Assembly: GCF_001905345.1 (NCBI RefSeq)
Contig: NZ_LFBV01000001.1
Coordinates: 1,871,321-1,935,320, forward strand
Reading direction: 5' to 3'
DNA: 64,000 nt
From: Streptomyces uncialis
Lineage (GTDB): Bacteria > Actinomycetota > Actinomycetes > Streptomycetales > Streptomycetaceae
Below are positions 31,965 through 39,605 of this stretch, piece after piece; within the stretch, counting starts at the first letter, position 1; the number at the start of each line of letters is the position of its first letter. The translations under genes and the position numbers were made by a program. The notes beneath the pieces were generated by a model. It worked only from the letters and a program-made list of their open reading frames with translations. It ran no database searches and was not told where the DNA came from.

Positions 31965-33817
31965 GCCCCGGGAAAGGGCCGGGCCGCACCCGCCGCACGG
32001 ACGACGCCGGGGCCCGCGACCTCTTCCGGATCGCGCTGCTGCGCGGCGGACGCGGTCTGCGCCTCGGCCTCACGACCCTCGCGTTCATGCTCCACCAGCT
32101 CTGCGAGGCGCTGGTGCCGATCCTCATCGGCGTCGTCATCGACCGCGCGCTGGAGCCGTCCGACCCCGCCGCCCTGCTCCGCTGGCTCGCGGTGCTCGCC
32201 GTCGTGTTCCTCACCCTGTCGCTCTCGTACCAGCGTGCCGCCACCGCGATGGTCGGCGTCTACAGCTACGCCGAGCACGATCTGCGCCAGCTCACCATGA
32301 CCCGCCTGCTCGACCCGTACGGACTGCGCCGCCGCCCCGGTCCCGGCGAGGCGCTGTCGCTGGTCACCTCCGACACGTACCGGGTCGCGGGCGTCTCGTG
32401 GAGCGTCGTCGAACAGGCCGCCACGATCACGGCGATCCTCACGGCGTCGACCGCGCTGCTGCTCATCTCCGTCCCGCTCGGGGTCGGGGTGATCGTCAGC
32501 ACGGTGCTCGTGCTGCTGCTGATGCGGCGGCTCGCGATGCCGCTGGAGGCCCGCGGTCTGACCGAACAGGGCTCCGCGGCCCGCGCCGGCGAGGTCGCCA
32601 CCGACATGATCACCGGGCTGCGGGTGCTCGCCGGGATGAACGCCCAGAGGGAGGCCGCCGCCCGGTACCGGACCGCGAGCGACGCGTCCCGGCGGGGCGC
32701 GGTCGCCGCGTCCCGCGCCGTCCTCGCCTACTCGGCCCTCAGCCTGCTGCTGTCCGGTGTCTTCCTCGCCGCGCTGGCCACCGCGTCCGGCTATCTCGCG
32801 CTCGACGGACAGCTCACCATCGGCCAGCTCGTGACCGTCCTCGGACTCGCCCAGTTCCTCCAGGGCTCCCTCGCCCACGTCGGCACCTTCGCCTCCAACT
32901 GGGCCCACAAACGCGCCTCCGCCCGCCGTATCGGGACCTTCCTGGCCGAGCCGCCGCTGATCACTCCGCCGGTCACCTCGCGGGGGGACGCGGGGGAGCA
33001 GGGTTCGGCCGCCGGGACGGGTGCGGGTACAGGCACGGGTACGGGTACGGGTACGGCCACCGGTTCGACCACGGGCACCGGCACCCGCACGGGCACCACG
33101 GACACCGGCGTAGGACTTCCGCCCGGTGCCGTACCCCGTCCGCGTACCCGTCCCCGTACCGCCCCGGTGGTCTGGTGCCCGCCGGGTCACCCGACCCCGG
33201 TGGAGGTACCGCCCGGCGCGCTCGTCGGGATAGTCCCCCGGCACCCCGCGCACGCGCGGTCCCTCAGCGACCGGCTGGCCGGCCGGGTCCCGCCGGCCAG
33301 GGGTGAGCTCCTGATCGACGGGGCCGACGCCGTCGACCTCGGCCCCGAGGCGGTCCGCGCCCATATCGCGGCCCCGCCCCACCAGGGCACCCTCTTCTCC
33401 GGCACGCTGCGTGCCAATCTGACCCCGCCGGGCGGCACCCCCGACCCCGCCGTCGTCCGCGCGGCGATGCTGGACGACGTGCTGGAGCACATCGGCGGCC
33501 CCGACGCGGACATCGGCGAGCACGGCAGCCGACTCTCCGGCGGCCAGCGCCAGCGGCTGCTCCTCGCGCGGGCGCTGCACGCGGACGCCCCCGTCGTCGT
33601 CCTGGACGAACCGGCCACCGCGGTCGACCCGGTGACCGAACGGCGGATCGCGGAAGGGCTCAGGGAACTCCCGGGCACCACCCTGCTGATCACCACGAGC
33701 CGCATCCTGCTCTCCACCTGCGACCACGTCGTGGACCTCACGGACGCGGCCGACGACGACCCCGCCGCGCACGACGACGGCACCCCGGACGACGCACGGG
33801 AAGGGGCTCTCCGGTGA
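31961..33817 (+). CDS. Exporter-fold ABC half-transporter with degenerate Walker A (IrtA/IrtB-like partner 1)
   Basis: A 618-residue protein with an N-terminal six-helix type-IV (exporter-fold) membrane domain and a C-terminal NBD. The NBD signature LSGGQRQRLLLARAL and Walker B VVVLDEPATAVD are intact. The expected P-loop is replaced by LVGIVPRHPAHARSLSDR near residue 421, with no GKS/T. The Q-loop region reads APPHQGTLFSG, and the switch His is lost (ITTSRIL). It can therefore supply only the signature half of an ATP site. A Thr-Gly repeat of about 30 residues (33020-33110) separates the two domains. The GTG at 31961 overlaps the ATPase stop. It should dimerise with the product of 33814; together with the SIP gene this resembles mycobacterial IrtAB. 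Confidence 0.9.
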   Translation: MSPGKGPGRTRRTDDAGARDLFRIALLRGGRGLRLGLTTLAFMLHQLCEALVPILIGVVIDRALEPSDPAALLRWLAVLAVVFLTLSLSYQRAATAMVGVYSYAEHDLRQLTMTRLLDPYGLRRRPGPGEALSLVTSDTYRVAGVSWSVVEQAATITAILTASTALLLISVPLGVGVIVSTVLVLLLMRRLAMPLEARGLTEQGSAARAGEVATDMITGLRVLAGMNAQREAAARYRTASDASRRGAVAASRAVLAYSALSLLLSGVFLAALATASGYLALDGQLTIGQLVTVLGLAQFLQGSLAHVGTFASNWAHKRASARRIGTFLAEPPLITPPVTSRGDAGEQGSAAGTGAGTGTGTGTGTATGSTTGTGTRTGTTDTGVGLPPGAVPRPRTRPRTAPVVWCPPGHPTPVEVPPGALVGIVPRHPAHARSLSDRLAGRVPPARGELLIDGADAVDLGPEAVRAHIAAPPHQGTLFSGTLRANLTPPGGTPDPAVVRAAMLDDVLEHIGGPDADIGEHGSRLSGGQRQRLLLARALHADAPVVVLDEPATAVDPVTERRIAEGLRELPGTTLLITTSRILLSTCDHVVDLTDAADDDPAAHDDGTPDDAREGALR

Positions 33818-36006
33818 CGTCGACGACCCCCGCACCCGGACCCGTACCCGACCCGGACACCGACACGGAGCCGGACATGGCCACGCCCCCCGACGACCCG
33901 ACCACCACCCCGCCCCCCGGCACCACCCGCACCACCCGCACCACGGACAAGCCTGCGGCCGAGGAGACCGCCGAAGGTTCCGCCGGAGGTACCGGCGGAG
34001 GCACCGGCGAGGACACCGCACCCGAAGGCGCTGGCGAGGACACCGCACCCGAAGGCGCCGGGCCGGGCGACACCGCATCCGAAAGCACCGGGCCGGGCGA
34101 CACCGCGCCCGGCGACACCGCACCCGACGAAACCCGGCGGCTTCCCGTCGCGACCCCGGCCCGTACCCGGCAGGAGATCGTCCAGCGGCTCGGTCTGCAC
34201 CGCAAGCGGCTGACGCTCACCCTTCTCGTGCTGCTCGCGGGTACGGCGATCACCCTCACCACCCCGCCGCTGCTGGGCGCGATCGTCGACGCGGTGGCCG
34301 GCCAGGCGGGACGCGGCCGGATCACCGCCCTCGGCGCCGGACTCGTCGCCGCCACCCTCGTCGGCGCCGGTCTCACCTACCTCGGTGGCCGGATGCTGGT
34401 CGGGCTGGTCCAGGACACCCTGGCCGGACTGCGTGAGGACGTGTTCGACGCGGCGGTCCGGCTGCCCGCCGACACCCTGGAGTCGTCCGGCAGTTCGGAC
34501 GTGGTCTCCCGGGTCACGGGCGATGTGGAGGCGGTCTCCGAGGCGGCGTCCGGGGCGCTGCCGCAGATCACCGGCGCGGCCCTCACCATCGTCCTGACCG
34601 TGGCGGGACTGGCCGTCCTGGACCCGCGTCTGGCACTCGCCGGACTCGTCTGCGTCCCGTTCCAGTGGCACGCCACCCGCCGCTTCCTCGCCCGCTCGCA
34701 CGAGGTGTACGGGGACATCCGCCGGCTGGAGTCCACCCGGGGGCAGACGGTCATCGAGGCGGTCCGGGGCGCCGAGACGATCCGCGCCTACCGCACCCAG
34801 GGAACGCACCTGGCCGAACTCGCCGGGCGCAGCGAGAAGGCCATAGCCCGCCAGCGCGACGGCGTACGGCTGCGCAACCGGTTCTACGGCTGGCTCAACG
34901 CGGCGGAGTTCGTGGGCCTGGCGGCCGTCCTGGCCACCGGGTACGTCCTGCTCGGGCGGGACGCCATCACCCTCGGCACGGCCACGGCGGCGGCACTGTA
35001 CTTCCACCGGCTGTTCGACCCGGTCGGCGTGCTGCTCACCAGCCTGGACGACATCCAGCGCGCCACGGTCGGCCTGGCCCGCCTGGTCGGCGTCACCGAC
35101 CTCGCCCCGCCGCACGGCCCGGCCCCCGACCCGGTACGGGACCACGCCCCGCTAACGGCCCCCGCACCCGTATCCGTACCTGACCCCGCCCCCGTACCGC
35201 GCGAGGCCGCCGCGGGCCGGACACCCGGCCACGTCCCGCCCCCGGACATCGCCGTGACCGGGGTCTCGTACACGTACCCCGGTGCCACCCGGCAGGCGCT
35301 GCGGGACATCGACCTCACGATCCCCGGCGGCACGACCGTCGCCCTGGTGGGCGCCAGTGGTTCGGGCAAGAGCACCCTGGCCCGGCTGGTCGCGGGCGTC
35401 GGCCGCCCGGACCGGGGCCGGATCACGGCCGGAGCGGGGACGGGGTCCCGGTACCTCGTCACGCAGGAGGTCCACCTCTTCGGCGGCACGCTGGCCGACA
35501 ACCTCCGGCTGGCCCGGCCGGACGCCACCGACACCGAACTGACCGCCGCGCTCAAGGAGACGGGCGCGCACTGGGCGCTGGAACCGGGCCGTGGCCTCGG
35601 AGCCGTACTGGGCGGCCCCGACGGCACACCCCTGGACGACGGTTCGGTCCAGCACCTGGCGCTGACCCGGGTCCTGCTGGCCGACCCGCCGGTCCTCGTC
35701 CTCGACGAGCCCACCGCCGAGTCGGGCCCCGCGACCGGCGCCGTCCTCGGCGAGGCACTCGCCCGGGTCACCCGGGACCGGACCAGCGTGATCGTCGCCC
35801 ACCGGCTGGAACAGGCCCGCGACTGCGACCACATCGTCCTGCTGCGGGACGGGCAGGTGACCGAACAGGGCACCCATACGGCGCTCCTGGCCGCGGCGGG
35901 CGAGTACGCGTCGCTGTGGCGGGCCTACACGAACGAGACCGACCACCGCACCGCACCGGGACCGAGCACCGGCGCGGTCACCCCCGGAACCGACAAGGAG
36001 CACTGA
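33814..36006 (+). CDS. Exporter-fold ABC half-transporter with intact Walker A but degenerate signature (partner 2)
   Basis: A 730-residue partner of the preceding gene. The N-terminal ~110 residues are acidic low-complexity sequence with 10-residue repeats such as GEDTAPEGAG and GPGDTASEST. The six-helix membrane domain follows. The NBD has Walker A GASGSGKSTL (about residue 512), Q-loop VTQEVHLFGG, Walker B VLVLDEPTAE and switch His in VAHRLEQA. The signature is DDGSVQHLALTRVLL instead of LSGGQ. Combined with partner 1 this predicts exactly one competent composite ATP site. The GTG at 33814 overlaps the upstream stop by 4 bp. Likely role: import of ferric siderophore or a related metallophore across the inner membrane, as in IrtAB; export of a siderophore is the alternative. 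Confidence 0.9.
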   Translation: MTSTTPAPGPVPDPDTDTEPDMATPPDDPTTTPPPGTTRTTRTTDKPAAEETAEGSAGGTGGGTGEDTAPEGAGEDTAPEGAGPGDTASESTGPGDTAPGDTAPDETRRLPVATPARTRQEIVQRLGLHRKRLTLTLLVLLAGTAITLTTPPLLGAIVDAVAGQAGRGRITALGAGLVAATLVGAGLTYLGGRMLVGLVQDTLAGLREDVFDAAVRLPADTLESSGSSDVVSRVTGDVEAVSEAASGALPQITGAALTIVLTVAGLAVLDPRLALAGLVCVPFQWHATRRFLARSHEVYGDIRRLESTRGQTVIEAVRGAETIRAYRTQGTHLAELAGRSEKAIARQRDGVRLRNRFYGWLNAAEFVGLAAVLATGYVLLGRDAITLGTATAAALYFHRLFDPVGVLLTSLDDIQRATVGLARLVGVTDLAPPHGPAPDPVRDHAPLTAPAPVSVPDPAPVPREAAAGRTPGHVPPPDIAVTGVSYTYPGATRQALRDIDLTIPGGTTVALVGASGSGKSTLARLVAGVGRPDRGRITAGAGTGSRYLVTQEVHLFGGTLADNLRLARPDATDTELTAALKETGAHWALEPGRGLGAVLGGPDGTPLDDGSVQHLALTRVLLADPPVLVLDEPTAESGPATGAVLGEALARVTRDRTSVIVAHRLEQARDCDHIVLLRDGQVTEQGTHTALLAAAGEYASLWRAYTNETDHRTAPGPSTGAVTPGTDKEH

Positions 36007-36009
36007 ACC

Positions 36010-36900
36010 GTGGACATCTACCGAGCCGCCGTCGCGAGGGTGCAGCCCCTCACCGCCACCATGGTCCGCGTGACGCTGACCGGCGGGGACCTCCCGGCGT
36101 TCACCTCGACGGGCGTGGGCGACGAGTACGTCCGTCTGTTCTTCCCGCACGGCCCCGACCGGCACGACCTGTCGCTGCCGGTCGCCACCGAGACGAGCTG
36201 GGAGACCCCGGAGGGCCGTCCGACCGCCCCCATGCGGACGTACACCATCCGCGCGGTGCGCCCCGAACTCCACGAGATCGACATCGACTTCGTCCTGCAC
36301 GACCACGGGGTGGCCGCGACCTGGGCGGCGGCGGCCCAGCCGGGCGACCCGCTGGGTCTGAACACGCCCACCGGGCTCTACGACCCGCCCGCGGACCTGA
36401 CCCGGCAGATCCTGATCGCGGACCAGACGGGTCTGCCCGCCGTCGCGCGGCTGCTGGAGAACACCCCGGAGCACGTCACCACCCGGGTGATCGTCGAGGT
36501 CCCGGACGAGACGTCGGTGCAGCCCCTCCCGGATCACCCCCGGGCCAAGGTCACCTGGACGTACGGCGGCAACGGCCACTCCGCGAGCAGGCTCGCGGAG
36601 CTGGTCACCACGGCCCTCCCCGAGGACAGCGACCTCACGGGGACCTACCTCTGGACGGCGGGGGAGACCACCGCCCTGCGCACCGTCCGCAAACACTTCC
36701 GCAAGACCCTCTCCCTCCCCTCGGAGCGCTTCAAGGTCGTCGGCTACTGGGCCCCCAACGCCGACACCTGGACGGAACGCTGGGAGGCCCTCCCCGCCAC
36801 GGTCAGGGCGGAACTGGAAGCCCTCTGGGAGGACCCCAAGGACGACCTGGAGGACGTCACCATCGAGTACGAGGACCGCCTCAGCGGCCTGGGCCTCTGA
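36010..36900 (+). CDS. Siderophore-interacting protein (SIP), FAD ferric-siderophore reductase
   Basis: A 296-residue SIP-family flavoprotein that reduces Fe(III) bound to imported siderophores and so releases iron in the cytoplasm. It has the FAD-binding RTYTIR motif (residues ~77-82), a C-terminal NAD(P)H-type domain with LIADQTGLPAVARLLE and WTAGETTALRTVRKHF, and the family ending KVVGYWAPN. The GTG start at 36010 lies 3 bp after the ABC gene. In mycobacterial IrtA the same domain is fused to the transporter, so the separate gene here supports an IrtAB-like function for the neighbours. Confidence 0.94.
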   Translation: MDIYRAAVARVQPLTATMVRVTLTGGDLPAFTSTGVGDEYVRLFFPHGPDRHDLSLPVATETSWETPEGRPTAPMRTYTIRAVRPELHEIDIDFVLHDHGVAATWAAAAQPGDPLGLNTPTGLYDPPADLTRQILIADQTGLPAVARLLENTPEHVTTRVIVEVPDETSVQPLPDHPRAKVTWTYGGNGHSASRLAELVTTALPEDSDLTGTYLWTAGETTALRTVRKHFRKTLSLPSERFKVVGYWAPNADTWTERWEALPATVRAELEALWEDPKDDLEDVTIEYEDRLSGLGL

Positions 36901-36906
36901 CCCCCG

Positions 36907-36932
36907 GGGGGGCCTGCCCCCACAGGTCCCCC
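36907..36932. terminator. Bidirectional terminator after the siderophore operon
   Basis: GGGGGCCTG at 36908-36916 pairs with CAGGTCCCC at 36923-36931 through a stem of nine or ten pairs with one G-U and a 6-nt loop. It lies between the SIP gene and the convergent gene ending at 36941. Confidence 0.65.
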
Positions 36933-36940
36933 GCGTCCTG

Positions 36941-37570
36941 CTACCTACCGGGACTCACCGGAGGCGGCGTGACGGACGGCTCGATGGCCGACCGGACGTA
37001 CACCCGGGTGGTGCCGGGCTCGAACTCATGGACGAAGAGATCGAGGCAGCGCTGCACACGCCGGCCTTCGGGGGTGTCCACATCGTCCTCGCAAACCCCG
37101 GTCTGCCGCAGCCCCCGGACGAGGGTCTCCGGCTCGGCCAAGCCAAGACGGCCGAAGGCGTCGGCAGGCCGGTAGCCCTTCTCCTTGGGATGAAGGTTCC
37201 CGATCATGCTGGTTCCCTCCCGCGTCAGCTGACCGAGGTAGGCGTCCGCCTCCTCACTGGGCAGCACGAAGGCCAGCAGCGCGGAGTCGTACCGCTGCCC
37301 GACCTTGTACCCCGACCGCCGGTCCGTGGCCGAGTCCGGCATCCGGATGCCCATCAGCTCGCTCGTCCAGGCGGGGGTGGCGCCCTTCTTCCAGCAGCAG
37401 TTCATCTCCTGGTCCATCAGGTCCGACGTCGCTTCCTCGGCGCCCCACATGAGCACCCCGAACACGGCGGCGCCGAAGGCGAGGAACCCCACGGCAAGCC
37501 CGGCGACGATCTGCCGCCCCCGCCGCCGCTCGGCCCGCCACCCGCCGGCCTGGGAACTGGAACTGTCCAT
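36941..37570 (-). CDS. Single-span membrane protein of unknown function
   Basis: A 209-residue protein with a basic N-terminus (WRAERRRGRQ), one membrane helix (IVAGLAVGFLAFGAAVFGVLMWG, residues ~21-43) and an extracytoplasmic domain. The domain contains a CC pair (MNCCWKKGATPAW) and two further cysteines (GVCEDD, QRCLDLF), which may form disulfides. The ATG at 37568-37570 is the natural start. I recognise no family. It is convergent with the SIP gene and may have its own promoter. Confidence 0.75.
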   Translation of the reverse strand: MDSSSSQAGGWRAERRRGRQIVAGLAVGFLAFGAAVFGVLMWGAEEATSDLMDQEMNCCWKKGATPAWTSELMGIRMPDSATDRRSGYKVGQRYDSALLAFVLPSEEADAYLGQLTREGTSMIGNLHPKEKGYRPADAFGRLGLAEPETLVRGLRQTGVCEDDVDTPEGRRVQRCLDLFVHEFEPGTTRVYVRSAIEPSVTPPPVSPGR

Positions 37571-37742
37571 CCGCGGCGCCTACCGCCCCTTCTGCTGTTC
37601 ACGACCGGGATCCGTACGGTCACCCGAACGCCCGGGCTCGTCCGGCTGCGGCAGCGGGCCGTGGTTCGGGGTGGCGCCGCCCAGGTCGTGGTGCTTCACG
37701 GACCACCGGCGCGCGGCTCGGCTCCGAGGACAGCGCTCGTGG

Positions 37743-38156
37743 TCAGACCTTGATGACGGTGACTCGCCCGCCGCAGAGCATGGTGATGTCCTCGGGGTCG
37801 GAGGTGAGGACCGTGACCGGGCCGGGGGCAGCGAGGGCTGTGGCGCCGAGCATGGCGTCGATGGCGTACTTGTGGCCGTGCAGACCGGCATCCGCGAGCA
37901 GCGCGGCGGCCTGCCGGGCCACGGCCTCGCTGATCGGCTCGACCACGATGCGGGAAAGTGTCCACTCCAGCGCGGGACGGTTGATACGCGGGTGGACGAC
38001 CTCGACCAGGGCGGCCGCCGACGTGATCACACGCAGGTCATCGGCGCGGGCCAGAGCGAGCCAGCCGGTCACCGTTCGGTCCCGCAGGACGGCCTTGGCC
38101 AGCCCTTCGCTGTCGAGGACGAGAGTGCCGCCGGGAACGGCGGGACCCCGTGTCAC
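37743..38156 (-). CDS. vapC: PIN-domain ribonuclease toxin (VapC type)
   Basis: A 137-residue PIN-domain protein, the toxin of a VapBC-type system that cleaves RNA. The acidic residues expected at the Mg2+ site are present: Asp15 (VLDSEGLAK), Glu52 (ALVEVVHP), Asp100 (YAIDAMLGA) and Asp120 or Asp123 (LTSDPEDIT). The GTG start overlaps the antitoxin stop by 4 bp, the usual order of antitoxin first. The motif KYAIDAMLGA is typical of actinobacterial VapC. RNA target unknown. Confidence 0.88.
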   Translation of the reverse strand: MTRGPAVPGGTLVLDSEGLAKAVLRDRTVTGWLALARADDLRVITSAAALVEVVHPRINRPALEWTLSRIVVEPISEAVARQAAALLADAGLHGHKYAIDAMLGATALAAPGPVTVLTSDPEDITMLCGGRVTVIKV

Positions 38157-38416
38157 GCGGCGTCCGCCCCGCTCCGCGCCTGCTCGCTCCGGGCCCGGTG
38201 GAGCTGATCGCGCACGGACTGGATCTCCTCGTCGGTGATGGGTCCGTGCTCGGCCTCGGCGACCTGGATGACCTCGTTCAGGTTGTCGCGCTCGATCTGA
38301 CGGGCGACGGCGGCGGCCACGTACGCGGACAGACCTGAGGGCCCGCTGCGGACCTTGGCGGCCTCGGCGACATCACGCGGCATGGTGATCGAGTACTTGC
38401 CGGTAGGTTCGCTCAT
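38153..38416 (-). CDS. vapB: VapB-type antitoxin
   Basis: An 87-residue antitoxin. It opens with a ribbon-helix-helix-like segment (GKYSITMPRDVAEAAKVRSGPSGLSAYVAAAVARQIERD, residues ~6-45) that would bind the operon promoter. It continues with a charged helix likely to wrap the toxin (EIQSVRDQLHRARSEQ). The ATG at 38414-38416 was chosen as the start of the conserved part; the frame extends upstream with no good site. Stop overlaps the toxin start (GTGA), so synthesis is coupled. Confidence 0.85.
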   Translation of the reverse strand: MSEPTGKYSITMPRDVAEAAKVRSGPSGLSAYVAAAVARQIERDNLNEVIQVAEAEHGPITDEEIQSVRDQLHRARSEQARSGADAA

Positions 38417-38651
38417 GCCACTTATCCTACCTCTTGCCCTCCTGCTCGCCGAAGTGCGGCGTCTCAGCTTGCGTCGTGGTGGGTGCCGAAGGTGCACATG
38501 CCCGGTCCGGGGCTTGGCCGAGCTGACGGCGTAGGGCGACACGTCCAAGCCCGACCATGTCCGCACCATGGCGAAGCCCTGACGAAGCCTGACGAACAAG
38601 CACAGCGCGTGACCTCCACCCCTCTCGTACCGGGGCCGGGGCCACGGCGTT

Positions 38652-39287
38652 TCAGTGGATCCGCCGCCAGAGCTCGCCGGCCTCGTCCAGGCCCGGGTTC
38701 CCGGGGTCGTCCCACACCAGGCAGTCCCACACCAGACCGGGCACGTCGGAACCCATCAGGTCCGGGGGCCCCGCAGCCAGGGTGCGGTGGACTGTCTCCA
38801 GGTAGGCGGCGACCGACGGATAGGCGGGTCCGCCCGCGGGCTCGTCCACGATCGACCACTCGCCGACACCGCGCTTGCTCGCGTAGAGACCGTGCTCGGG
38901 CCCCGCCTCGTCCCGGGTCAGCCACGGCACCACCTGGGCACCGCCCCAGCCGTCCCCGCCCCCGGACGCGGGCAGCCGCAGCCCCAGTGCCTGTGCCGGA
39001 GGGAGGATCACCCCGCCGGGCAGGAACGCCCCGGAGCCGACCTCGCCCTCCTCATCGGCTTCGATGAGCTGGTGCTCCACGCCACCGCACAGTCGCCACA
39101 AGGCCGCCAGTTCGGGCGGCAGTCCGAACCCGAGTCGCTGCCGCAGGGCCGCATCGGCATTCGTGATGTCCTTCTCCGGTACCGGCGGCAGGAGCGACGC
39201 GAAGGACAAGGACGCATGTACGGCGAGCCATTCAGTCAGAGCCTGCCAGGCTTCCGCGGTCCGCTCGACCCTGTGTTCTCCGGGCAT
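38652..39287 (-). CDS. SMI1/KNR4-family (SUKH) protein
   Basis: A 211-residue protein with a SUKH-superfamily pattern: DITNADAALRQRLGFGLPPELAALWRLCGG near residues 40-70, where the L-P-x-x-L and Y/L-C-x-G motif is diagnostic, and a C-terminal YPSVAAYLETVHRTL helix. SUKH proteins are frequent immunity proteins against nuclease toxins, although many streptomycete copies stand alone. No toxin gene is adjacent, so its role here is open. The ATG at 39285-39287 is the first codon of the family-like region. Confidence 0.82.
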   Translation of the reverse strand: MPGEHRVERTAEAWQALTEWLAVHASLSFASLLPPVPEKDITNADAALRQRLGFGLPPELAALWRLCGGVEHQLIEADEEGEVGSGAFLPGGVILPPAQALGLRLPASGGGDGWGGAQVVPWLTRDEAGPEHGLYASKRGVGEWSIVDEPAGGPAYPSVAAYLETVHRTLAAGPPDLMGSDVPGLVWDCLVWDDPGNPGLDEAGELWRRIH

Positions 39288-39605
39288 GGGCCGATCCTAA
39301 AGAGCGGGGACGGACGGATGAATCCCGGCCGCGAGCAACAGCGATACCGTGCAACCCCGGAGGCGGGGGAGGGGCGCCGACTGATGAGGGCAAGCGGCTG
39401 AAGCCCACGGCGGCGAACGACGTCGAACCGCACGGCTTCGCCCACTTCGGCCTCCCGGAGCCCGAGACGGTCGAGGATGGTGTGCGCTGCGGCTACGGCC
39501 GCGTCTGTCCGGGCGCCGACGCACACGGCGGAGTCGTCCGTCGCGGCGGCCTTTAGAGTGAGGGCCGTTGGGCGGAGCCCGAGTCGGATCGGAGTGCGGA
39601 GAGTC
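39288..39605. other. Divergent intergenic region, SUKH gene to SWIM gene
   Basis: No convincing gene in these 318 bp. TAGAGT at 39554-39559 could be a -10 element for the SWIM-protein gene, about 46 nt before its GTG. The short minus frame at 39236-39526 has ordinary composition and no recognisable motif. Confidence 0.4.

Noticed and set aside
31793..34123. 776-residue minus-strand frame opposite the exporter-fold ABC gene
   Set aside because: Arg-rich antisense frame; the coding strand carries complete ABC motifs and coupled starts.
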